This document shows, one piece after another, positions 26,623 to 34,560 of a stretch of 34,560 bases of DNA; the first letter of the stretch is position 1, and the number at the start of each line of letters is the position of its first letter. The position numbers were made by a program, and so were the translations under genes. The stretch spans positions 1 through 34,560 of the forward strand of contig JAIOSJ010000301.1 in assembly GCA_021107705.1 (NCBI GenBank). The letters are read 5' to 3'. Under the pieces are notes generated by a model that saw only the letters and a list, made by a program, of their open reading frames with translations, ran no database searches and had not been told where the DNA came from. The stretch is from Thermoanaerobaculales bacterium (GTDB lineage: Bacteria > Acidobacteriota > Thermoanaerobaculia > Thermoanaerobaculales > Sulfomarinibacteraceae).

Positions 26623-26940
26623 ATGCCGTCCATAGTAGTCAACGGAAATTCACTTGACACAAATGACGAGGGTTATCTGGTCAATATTGACGACTGGAAT
26701 CCAGATGTTGCACTTGCGTTGGCCGCCGGGGAACAGGTGGACGACCTGACCGAAGATCACTGGGAAGTGGTCAACTATATTCGTGACTTCTACCTGGAGA
26801 ACAAGACGGCCCCCATGGTTCGGAAGATTTGCAAGAAAACCGGGTTCAAGCTCAAGCAGATCTATCGATTCTTTCCCACCGGACCGGCCAAGGGGGCGGC
26901 CAAGATAGCCGGTCTTCCGAAGCCGGACGGGTGCGTCTAA
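26623..26940 (+). CDS. DsrC/TusE family sulfur-carrier protein, single conserved C-terminal Cys
   Basis: LDTNDEGYLVNIDDWNPDVALALA, HWEVVNYIRDFYLENKTAPMVRKICK, FPTGPAKGAAKIAGLPKPDGCV. Confidence 0.93.
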   Translation: MPSIVVNGNSLDTNDEGYLVNIDDWNPDVALALAAGEQVDDLTEDHWEVVNYIRDFYLENKTAPMVRKICKKTGFKLKQIYRFFPTGPAKGAAKIAGLPKPDGCV

Positions 26941-26983
26941 CCCGGTAGACATTACCGTTAAGTCGGTGATTCGGAGAGGAATA

Positions 26984-28261
26984 ATGGACGACGAGAAAAC
27001 CGGAGGCATGGACGCTGAGGAGAAAACCGTTGCCTTTGCCGGCTTGAAAGATCGTTTCGATCAAATTGAAGAACCATACGTGAGCCCTGACGGCGAGACC
27101 ATCGCCGCCATAGTTCAAAGAGACGACGATAGCTTCAGTGTCTGCGCAAACGGCGAAGAATGGGAAGGCTCGTTCGAGAAGGTCTGGTACCTGCGCTTTA
27201 CCCCCGACGGTCGTGCGACCGCACTCGTGATGGACGATGACGAATGGACCCTGGCCGTGGATGGAGAGCCGTGGGAAGAATCATTCGAATACGTCTGGAA
27301 CACCTTGTTCAGCGCGGACGGGAAGAGCATCGCGATCGCCGCTCAGGACGATTCCAGGTACTTCATGGTGCTGGACGGGCAACCCTGGGAAAAGAGATAT
27401 CACCGGATTTCCGACATGATCATCAGCGACGATGGAGCGCGAACCGCCGCCGTAGTGCAGACGAAACCGCTTGGACAGGGAGAGATCGCCGAGTTTCAGA
27501 AAGGTGTCTTTACGGTGGCGGTCAACGGCGAAAGCTGGCCGTGTTCGTTTATGGGCGTGTGGCGTCCGGTTTTCAGTTCTTGTGATCGACGTGTCGCTGC
27601 CTCCGTGCGCCTGAACCAGTTCGATTACACCATTGCGGTCAACGGAGAATGCTGGAGAAGCGCTTATAGATGTGTCTGGGAGCCCGCGTTCAAACCAGGC
27701 AGCTCTACGGTATTGGCGCCGGTCATGAAGGATGGGAAGTGGCGCCTCTTCGCCGACGACGAGGACATGTGGGGAAGGGAGTTTTTCCAGATCTGGAGCC
27801 CGACCTGCAGCGATGACGGCGCCCGTGTCACTGCGATCGTCGCGCCGAAATACGGTAAGTGGACGATTGCGGTCGACGGCGATCCATGGAGACTTCTCTT
27901 CGACGAGATGGTGAGCGATCTTGTGGTGTCGCCCGGGGGCGGCAAGAGAGTGGCGGCCGTCGGCAAGCACCGTGGGAAATACTCCATCTTCGTGGACGGT
28001 ACTTCATGGGATGACCTTTTCGACATGGCCTGGAAGCCGGTTTTCAGCCCTACCGCGGAGCATGTCGCCGCGAAAGTGGAAAAGAACGGGAAGTACGGGA
28101 TCGCCCTCGACGGAAAGCTGGTCGTTTCCCAATGCGACGCGACCTTTGATCCGGTGTTCGACCCGAACGGTGATCTATTGATACTCAAGTACCTGAAGAA
28201 CGGGCACTATACCCGACGTATAGCAAGGATCTCGGATCTAACAGCGGGGAAGGCACAGTGA
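26984..28261 (+). CDS. tmcD: TmcD-like WD/beta-propeller electron-transfer complex subunit
   Basis: Repeated Trp-containing blades such as LAVDGEPWEESFEYVWNTLFSADGKSIAIAAQDD; directly upstream of TmcC- and TmcB-like genes. Confidence 0.8.
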   Translation: MDDEKTGGMDAEEKTVAFAGLKDRFDQIEEPYVSPDGETIAAIVQRDDDSFSVCANGEEWEGSFEKVWYLRFTPDGRATALVMDDDEWTLAVDGEPWEESFEYVWNTLFSADGKSIAIAAQDDSRYFMVLDGQPWEKRYHRISDMIISDDGARTAAVVQTKPLGQGEIAEFQKGVFTVAVNGESWPCSFMGVWRPVFSSCDRRVAASVRLNQFDYTIAVNGECWRSAYRCVWEPAFKPGSSTVLAPVMKDGKWRLFADDEDMWGREFFQIWSPTCSDDGARVTAIVAPKYGKWTIAVDGDPWRLLFDEMVSDLVVSPGGGKRVAAVGKHRGKYSIFVDGTSWDDLFDMAWKPVFSPTAEHVAAKVEKNGKYGIALDGKLVVSQCDATFDPVFDPNGDLLILKYLKNGHYTRRIARISDLTAGKAQ

Positions 28262-28917
28262 CCGCGCTGTACGATTTCATCACCGGTCCGATGGCATGGC
28301 TGAGCTTTGCCGTGTTCTTCGGCGGTATTATCTTCAAACTCGTGAGGATGGTCCTGCTGGCGCGCGAGAAGGATATTTTCATTTTCTCCTATATGAGCTT
28401 CAGGTACGGGTTGCGCTCCATCCTCCACTGGTTGACGCCGTTCGGTACGCGCAGCATGCGCGGACACCCACTGATGACCGTGATGATGTTCGCTTTTCAC
28501 ATTTGTGTAATCGCGGCGCCCCTTTTTGTAATGGCACACGGTGTTCTGATCGAGGAGGGCACGGGAGTTTCCTGGCTTTCCATACCCGACAAGGTTGCGG
28601 ACGTCATGACGGTCATTGTCATTTGCAGCCTCTTGTTCTTCGTGGTTCGCAGGTGTGTGGTTCGGGAGGTCAGGTTTGTCACAACGCCTTCAGATTTTAT
28701 GCTGCTCAGTCTGGTCGTGGCGCCTTTTGTCACGGCCTTCATCGCCTACCACCAGTGGTTGGACTATCGGCTGTTCATGATTGCGCACGTTATTTCCGGT
28801 GAGGCGCTGCTGATGGCCATTCCGTTCACTCGCCTGAGCCACCTCATTTTCAGTCTCTTCACCAGGGCGTACGCCGGCAGCGAGTTCGGAGCGGTCCGCT
28901 ACGCCAGGGACTGGTAG
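28258..28917 (+). CDS. tmcC: TmcC-like integral membrane subunit (NarI-like cytochrome b)
   Basis: Multiple TM segments; FGGIIFKLVRMV, GHPLMTVMMFAFHICVIAAPLFVMAHG, IAHVISGEALLMAIPFTRLSHLIF. GTG start overlaps the TmcD stop. Confidence 0.82.
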   Translation: MTALYDFITGPMAWLSFAVFFGGIIFKLVRMVLLAREKDIFIFSYMSFRYGLRSILHWLTPFGTRSMRGHPLMTVMMFAFHICVIAAPLFVMAHGVLIEEGTGVSWLSIPDKVADVMTVIVICSLLFFVVRRCVVREVRFVTTPSDFMLLSLVVAPFVTAFIAYHQWLDYRLFMIAHVISGEALLMAIPFTRLSHLIFSLFTRAYAGSEFGAVRYARDW

Positions 28918-28927
28918 GGGAGAGCGA

Positions 28928-30265
28928 ATGACGAAAGAAATATCGTCCGCCGCCAGGTCCGATAAGATCATAGACTCGCAGTTGGAAAGAGGGGCTGCGG
29001 CGCTGACGCAGGAGCGAATCGAGCAGGTCGTCAACCGATGTCTCGACAACGAGACCGGCGCGAGATTAAAGGTCTATCTGGAAACCTGCGCGCACTGCGG
29101 ACTGTGTTCGGACGCGTGTCATCACTACCTTTCCAACGACAACGACCCGCAGTTCTCACCAGCCGGCAAGGTGATGCGGACTCTTGGGCACATGGTCAAA
29201 AAACGAGGAAAGGTGAGTCCCGCTTTCTTCAAGAAGGCGGCCGAGATCGCCTATACCGAATGCAATGTCTGCAAGCGCTGCACAATGTACTGCCCCTTTG
29301 GAATCGACACCGCGTACCTGATGCTCGTAACCAGAAGAATTTGTCACAACCTCGGGGTAACGCCTCAGTACCTGCAGGACACCGCCCACAGTCACAGCGC
29401 CACCATGAACCAGATGTGGGTGAAGGAGGACGAGTGGCTGGACACTCTTCAGTGGCAGGAGGACGAGGCCCGCGACGAACTTGAAGGGCTCAGAATACCG
29501 CTGGAGAAAGAGGGGGCCGATGTGATGTACTCGATCATCGCGCCCGAACCGAAATTTCAGCCTCAGTTGATTCTTCAGACGGCGGTTCTGATGAACTTGG
29601 CAGGCATCGACTGGACCATGCCGGCGACCCCCGGCTGGGACAACAGCGACATGGCGATGTACTCCGGCGACGACGAAGTGATGGGTCGGGTGAAGCGAGC
29701 GCATTTCGACACTGCGGCCCGTCTGAAGGTCAAACGCATCGTGATGGGGGAGTGCGGGCACGCTTTCAGGTCCGTCTACGACGTCGGCAACAGGATTTTG
29801 GGCTTCAGGATGCCGCCTATCCCTGTTGTTCACGCCCTCGAGTTTTACTACGAGCTTTTCAAGACCGGGAAACTGACCGTAACCCACAAGTTTGACAAGA
29901 CCATTACCATGCACGATCCTTGCAATGTTTCGAGGGGTAGGGGTCTCCACGACATGGCCAGATATGTCGTGAACGCCGCCTGTACCAACTATGTGGACAT
30001 GGCGCCGAACCGCGAGCACAACTTCTGTTGCACAGCCGGGGGAGGCGTTATCAATTGCGGCCCCCCCTTCAAACAAAAGCGCATGGAGGCGTCGAAGATC
30101 AAAGCGGAGCAGCTGAAGGCGACCGGGGCCGAGGTGCTTATCTCCGCCTGCCACAACTGTCACAGCGGCCTGGAGGACATCGTCGAGCACTACGAGCTGG
30201 ATATGGAGGTCAAGTTCCTCGGGGATATCCTGTTCGAGGTGGTGGACAGACCGGAGGTAGAGTGA
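28928..30265 (+). CDS. tmcB: TmcB-like HdrD/CCG-domain iron-sulfur protein
   Basis: ETCAHCGLCSDACHHY and ECNVCKRCTMYCPFGID (4Fe4S); CCG-like motifs VMGECGHAFRS, HDPCNVSRGRGLHD, NFCCTAGGGVINCGP, ISACHNCHSGLEDI. Confidence 0.9.
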   Translation: MTKEISSAARSDKIIDSQLERGAAALTQERIEQVVNRCLDNETGARLKVYLETCAHCGLCSDACHHYLSNDNDPQFSPAGKVMRTLGHMVKKRGKVSPAFFKKAAEIAYTECNVCKRCTMYCPFGIDTAYLMLVTRRICHNLGVTPQYLQDTAHSHSATMNQMWVKEDEWLDTLQWQEDEARDELEGLRIPLEKEGADVMYSIIAPEPKFQPQLILQTAVLMNLAGIDWTMPATPGWDNSDMAMYSGDDEVMGRVKRAHFDTAARLKVKRIVMGECGHAFRSVYDVGNRILGFRMPPIPVVHALEFYYELFKTGKLTVTHKFDKTITMHDPCNVSRGRGLHDMARYVVNAACTNYVDMAPNREHNFCCTAGGGVINCGPPFKQKRMEASKIKAEQLKATGAEVLISACHNCHSGLEDIVEHYELDMEVKFLGDILFEVVDRPEVE

Positions 30266-30687
30266 TGGGACGATCCCTTTTTGCTGCCGTAATGCTGACG
30301 GGTATGTGCCTGGTTTCATGGGCTTTCGGACAGGAGGAGATGACCCGGGTGAACAGCGATGCCTTCGAAAATCCGTCCAGGCATGAGGCGCTCTTCGTCC
30401 ACGATGCACACAACGAAAAGGCGGGCCTGGGAGAATGCGCTTCCTGTCACCATATTTTCGAGAACGGGGTGTTGCAAAAAGATGATTCATCCGTGGGTAC
30501 GCCATGCTCCGAATGTCATCAACCTTCCGATAGGGGAGAGACACCCAGCCTCATGCGTGCGTTTCACTTGAAGTGCAAGAGTTGTCATCAAGAACTCAAG
30601 TCAGGTCCTCTGATGTGTGGAGAATGTCACAAGAGGCCAACTCGGTGGATCCGGAACCAAGAAGCGACAGGCCGGCCCGCCGGGTAG
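30265..30687 (+). CDS. tmcA: Tetraheme class III cytochrome c (TmcA-like)
   Basis: Signal peptide MGRSLFAAVMLTGMCLVSWAFGQ; four CxxCH motifs (CASCH, CSECH, CKSCH, CGECH). TGATG overlap with tmcB. Confidence 0.87.
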   Translation: MGRSLFAAVMLTGMCLVSWAFGQEEMTRVNSDAFENPSRHEALFVHDAHNEKAGLGECASCHHIFENGVLQKDDSSVGTPCSECHQPSDRGETPSLMRAFHLKCKSCHQELKSGPLMCGECHKRPTRWIRNQEATGRPAG

Positions 30688-30909
30688 CTCTCAGCCGTCA
30701 GCTTAGCTGTTTGCAAAACTCCAGGAATAGCCACAAAAAGGCACAATAACGAAGCCCAAAAGACTACTGTGGTTGCTTTTCGCAAATCATTCTCCTTGAG
30801 AATTGCTCAATGTAGGTTATGCTTCCATCAGCGATATACATAAGGGTCGATCGGGCGAGATCGACGATGCCGTGCCCGGCATTGCCGGAAGCCCGTCAAC
30901 GAAGGGAGT

Positions 30910-31434
30910 ATGGGTATGAGAGGATCTGTGTATCTGTTCGACTTGAAGGTTATCTGTTGTGTGATGGTATTGGCAGTCGGGGTTTCGACCTTGGTTTCCG
31001 CCCAGGGTCGCAGCTATTCGTCACCACTGGTCATCCCGGCCGCGGACTTCTCCGACACGGGCTTCGCTTCACACGACGGCTACGAGTTCTGGCCGGCCAT
31101 GGGTTATCTGAAGAGCCTCGGGTTCCACAATCTGAAGGCCCCGGTCTACCTGCCCAACGGCGCCACCATCACCGGGGTGACCGCGGTCCTGTATGACAAT
31201 GTTTCGGGCATCAACATGCAGGTGGCAATGTTCCGGTGCAACCGGACCACCGGTGATGTGGATCGGATGACATTGATCTACAGCCCGACCAGCGCGGCCA
31301 TCCAGGAGGTCCCGAATCCCGATCCGATCACCAACCCTGTGGTCTCCTATCCCGATTACTGGTACTACGTGGTCGTCGAGTTCGCCGCTGCCGACCAACG
31401 TCTGTACGCGGTCCGGGTCGACTACACGGAGTGA
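30910..31434 (+). CDS. Secreted hypothetical protein, paralog of the next gene
   Basis: Signal peptide; IPAADFSDTGFASHDGYEFWPAMGYLKSLG...APVYLPNGATITGVTAVLYDN...RLYAVRVDYTE. Confidence 0.75.
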   Translation: MGMRGSVYLFDLKVICCVMVLAVGVSTLVSAQGRSYSSPLVIPAADFSDTGFASHDGYEFWPAMGYLKSLGFHNLKAPVYLPNGATITGVTAVLYDNVSGINMQVAMFRCNRTTGDVDRMTLIYSPTSAAIQEVPNPDPITNPVVSYPDYWYYVVVEFAAADQRLYAVRVDYTE

Positions 31435-31437
31435 GAG

Positions 31438-32043
31438 ATGACGACACATACGAGCGCCCCCCGTTCTCGCGTCATCCTGGCGTGTGTCGCCGCCGGCATC
31501 TTCCTGACCGGTCCTGGTCTCGCTGTATCGGACGAGTCGCCGTCCGAGACAAGGGCATTCGACGATGGCGGTGTTCTGATGATTCCGGCCTCAGCCTTCA
31601 GTGTGTCGGGTTTCGACCCGGACGGGCATGAGTTCTGGGCAGCCTCTGGGTACTACCGCGGCACCGCCACGACCACAGGCTGCATCAAGGCTGCGGTCTA
31701 CCTCCCTCAGTACGCAAGAGTGACGAGTGTCTCCGCGACCGTGTACGACAACGCCGATCCACACGATATCCTGATCCATCTCAATCGCGTGGACAAGGAC
31801 ACCGGCACAAAGGTGACGATGGCCGAGCTGGAGACAACGGCACAGAGTGGCTCGCTGTTGTTTCCCTCGGACACCTCGATCGTGGTGCCGGTGATTCTCT
31901 TTCCGCAGTATATCTACTACGTCGGCACCTGTCTCAACAGCTCCAGCCTGCGTCTGTACGGAGTGCGCATCGATTACGAAACGGGCCTGTTCGCGGATGG
32001 CTTTGAGTCCGGCAGCACCAGCGCGTGGTCCGCGGTTAACTGA
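31438..32043 (+). CDS. Secreted hypothetical protein with C-terminal DGFESGSTSAWS tail
   Basis: Signal peptide; IPASAFSVSGFDPDGHEFWAASGYYRG...AAVYLPQYARVTSVSATVYDN...RLYGVRIDYETGLFADGFESGSTSAWSAVN. Confidence 0.75.
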   Translation: MTTHTSAPRSRVILACVAAGIFLTGPGLAVSDESPSETRAFDDGGVLMIPASAFSVSGFDPDGHEFWAASGYYRGTATTTGCIKAAVYLPQYARVTSVSATVYDNADPHDILIHLNRVDKDTGTKVTMAELETTAQSGSLLFPSDTSIVVPVILFPQYIYYVGTCLNSSSLRLYGVRIDYETGLFADGFESGSTSAWSAVN

Positions 32044-32083
32044 CAAAACTGTTTCGGCCGGTGTGGGCAGAAATGTGAGGTAA

Positions 32084-32262
32084 GCTCAAGCGTGTTCGCA
32101 ACCAAGGAGGAAGAAATATGCGATTGGCAAGATCCTCGATTCCGAGTTCGCCGGTTACCACCGCTTCGAGGACGGCAAGATTGTCGAGACGTGGGTCACC
32201 TGGGACAACCTGGTTATGCTGCAGCAACTGGGCCTGTTCCCACCCGTGCCGGCCGAAGGTGA
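32084..32262 (+). pseudogene. Possible remnant of a SnoaL-like / ester cyclase C-terminus
   Basis: In-frame reading gives KILDSEFAGYHRFEDGKIVETWVTWDNLVMLQQLGLFPPVPA with no upstream domain and no plausible start. Confidence 0.5.
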
Positions 32263-32283
32263 TTCCGCCGAGGCCGATTGCCG

Positions 32284-34188
32284 CTACTCCACGACGAAGG
32301 TCACCGAGGCGATCTCGTTGCCGTCAGAAGAGGCGGAATCGTGGAGCCGCACGTCCCAGCGACCGGTGTGGCCCGGCGCCTTTAGTTTGACCGTGCCATC
32401 ACTTTTGCCCGACACATAGGCGTAGCCGACATCGTGCCGGTCGTTCTCAGCGGAGCTGCCGTGCGCTACCTCCGACGGGATGATCCCGATCCAGGCGTTG
32501 GACGGCAGGCCTTCAGGCATGGTGAACTGCACCGCTAATTCCTCACCCGGCGCGAAGCGCGTCTTGGCGAGCACGAGCTTGCCGCTCGCCACTTTGACCG
32601 AGAAGGTTGCAGACGCGATCTCGCTGCCGTCCGAGGTGGCGGAATCGTGCAGCCGCACATCCCAGCTGCCGGCGTCGCCCGGCGTCTTCAGCTCGATCGT
32701 GCCCTCGCTTTTGCCCGACACGTACTTGTAGCCGACGTCATGTCGGTCGTTCTCGGCCGAGCTACCGTGCGCCACCTCCGACGGGACAATCCCGACCCAG
32801 GCGCCCTGCTCCAATACCGAGGTCGCACTGAAGTGTACGACCATCTTCTGGCCGGCCAGGTAGTCCTGTCGGTCGAGCCACACTCGGGCGCCCGGCGTCG
32901 TGACGGTGAAGGTCACGGAGGCGATCTCCCGGCCCGACGTGTCTGTATCGTGCAGTCGCACGTCCCAGTTGCCCGCGGTGGCCGGCGCTCTCAATTCCAG
33001 GGTGCCGTCGGCGGCGTTCTTAATGTACCTGTAATCGACGTCATGCTTGTCGTTGACGCCCGCGTCCCCGTGGGGGATGTCTGATGGGACGATGCCGGCC
33101 CACGCGCCCGTGCCCAGTTTTGCGTTCGCCTCGAAGTGCACAGCGATCTTCTCGCCTGTGGTGAAGTCGGTCTTGTCGAGCCACACGCGGCCCTGGGCCG
33201 CTTCGACCCGGAAGGTTGCGTGCGCGACTTCGCGCCCCTTGCGGTCCGAATCGTGCAGCCGGACGTCGTAGGTTCCTGGATTGGATGGCGCGGAAAGAGT
33301 ACTCGTTCCCGCAATGCGGCCCCGAATAAACTCGTAGCTCGAATCGTGTCGGTCGTTGACCTCTTCGCTGCCGTGCTCGACCTCGGACGGGACGACGCCG
33401 ATCCACGCGTGCTCGTGGAAGGTCGGTGCGGCCTCGAAGTGGGCCGTCACCCGGCCGCCCGGGGCGACCACGGTCGGTTCGTCCAGCCACACCCGGCCCT
33501 CGCCGCTGGCCGCCGGCTCTTCCTCCACCCTGGTAGCCTCGCGGGCGGCAAAGGCAAAGTCCTCGGCGCTGCCGGCAGAGTAGTACCTCCCGCCGGTCGC
33601 CTCAGCGATGCACTTCAGCTGCGCGCTCTGCTCGTCCGTGACGTCGAAGCCGACCACATGAATGACGAAGTCCACGCCCGACTCCTTGAGCAGGCGCGCC
33701 GCCTCGCAAGGATCGGGGTCGCAGGTCTCCTCCCCGTCCGATACCAGCACAATTGTGCTCGCCGCCTCCTCCAATCGGATCTCCTCGACCGCCCGCTTAA
33801 TCGAACGGGTAATCGGGGTCTTGCCCTTGGGGTTGACCGCCGAGATCCGTGCCACCAGAGCGTTCTTGTCGATCGGTCCCATGGCTACCGCCGTCTCGAC
33901 GTCGTCGCAGTCGCCCTTTTTCCGATGGCCGTACAGAATGAGCCCAACCCGGGTCGAGTCGGGCAGATCCTTGATGATCGTAGTGAGTGTCTGCTTGGCG
34001 ATCTCAATCTTCGTGACCCCCTCGATTTGGCCCCACATCGAGCCCGACCCGTCGAGGATGAGCATGGCGGACGCCTCAGGAGCGTCTGCTGCCCGGCAGA
34101 TTGCCGGTGTGGCGAATGCGACGACCGTCATCAAGACGGTGACTGCCATCGTGCGAGTGAAGGAAGGAATGTGACCGAGTGTGCTCAT
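32284..34188 (-). CDS. Secreted VWA-domain protein with four about 100-aa tandem C-terminal repeats
   Basis: Signal peptide; MLILDGSGSMWGQ (MIDAS), GKTPITRSI, IVLVSDGEETC. Repeats of the type VWLDxxxFxxGEKxxVHF...AWIGIVPSEVAHGSSAENDRHDVGYxYVSG...WDVRLHDSxTSDGxEIASxTFxV. Confidence 0.9.
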   Translation of the reverse strand: MSTLGHIPSFTRTMAVTVLMTVVAFATPAICRAADAPEASAMLILDGSGSMWGQIEGVTKIEIAKQTLTTIIKDLPDSTRVGLILYGHRKKGDCDDVETAVAMGPIDKNALVARISAVNPKGKTPITRSIKRAVEEIRLEEAASTIVLVSDGEETCDPDPCEAARLLKESGVDFVIHVVGFDVTDEQSAQLKCIAEATGGRYYSAGSAEDFAFAAREATRVEEEPAASGEGRVWLDEPTVVAPGGRVTAHFEAAPTFHEHAWIGVVPSEVEHGSEEVNDRHDSSYEFIRGRIAGTSTLSAPSNPGTYDVRLHDSDRKGREVAHATFRVEAAQGRVWLDKTDFTTGEKIAVHFEANAKLGTGAWAGIVPSDIPHGDAGVNDKHDVDYRYIKNAADGTLELRAPATAGNWDVRLHDTDTSGREIASVTFTVTTPGARVWLDRQDYLAGQKMVVHFSATSVLEQGAWVGIVPSEVAHGSSAENDRHDVGYKYVSGKSEGTIELKTPGDAGSWDVRLHDSATSDGSEIASATFSVKVASGKLVLAKTRFAPGEELAVQFTMPEGLPSNAWIGIIPSEVAHGSSAENDRHDVGYAYVSGKSDGTVKLKAPGHTGRWDVRLHDSASSDGNEIASVTFVVE

Positions 34189-34560
34189 TGTGACCCCCTG
34201 TAAACCGGTGGCTGAGGATACAGGAATTCGGTCCGAAACGAGATGTTGGTTAAGGAATGAAGACAAGAGTCTCGTCAGAACTGATTCCTTGCGGGACAAT
34301 GCTTTCGATTCCACGATCAAAAGTCGCGAGACGTCCGGCGTTGGCCAGGGCAATCCGTCGAACGGATTGCATGCGGCCCTTCAGGCCGGAGTGATGATCT
34401 CGAATAATCGAGGGAACCGCGCCTCAACGGGACGTGCGGATATGTAGCGCGACGGATTATGTTGAGTACGGCTTGTAACCTCCTGTAATCAAAGGGTAAT
34501 TCTCCGATCTGCTCTACATAATGTTGCGAGAAAAGCGAGCAGTTGATCCGTTGGCTGATA

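Noticed and set aside
29156-30544. 462-aa antisense ORF opposite tmcB/cytochrome
   Set aside because: The sense strand has Fe-S and CxxCH motifs; antisense has none.
33136-34203. 355-aa plus-strand ORF opposite the VWA gene
   Set aside because: Antisense shadow of a repeat-containing gene with clear VWA MIDAS motif on the minus strand.

Overview
The window is a roughly 34.5 kb GC-rich bacterial chromosomal segment. Gene content suggests an Acidobacteriota- or Desulfobacterota-like genome, but taxonomy cannot be proved from the sequence. I see five main blocks. (1) A compact RiPP-type peptide-modification cluster at about 5.8-9.2 kb: a PqqD-like RRE protein, a radical SAM/SPASM protein, a Cys/Ser/Gly-rich precursor peptide, an HPr-kinase-like P-loop protein and an S24/S26-like peptidase. 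It is followed directly by a giant secreted gingipain-type (C25) cysteine peptidase at 9.3-13.2 kb. (2) A mitochondrial/spd-type EF-G with a 1-nt-overlapping RecA/DnaB-like ATPase, next to an FHA-RDD membrane protein. (3) An internally duplicated CPBP (CaaX-like) membrane protease and an exported TldD/TldE-like pair whose second member has lost the zinc motif. (4) A probable tmcD-C-B-A electron-transfer operon preceded by a class V aminotransferase (cysteine-desulfurase-like) and a single-cysteine DsrC/TusE protein. (5) Paralogous small secreted proteins and a VWA protein with four tandem C-terminal repeats. A dispersed intergenic repeat family (19-bp core GGTGAGAAnTGCGGGTTAG, 8 copies) marks many gene boundaries. 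All assignments come from reading motifs by eye; no database search was run.
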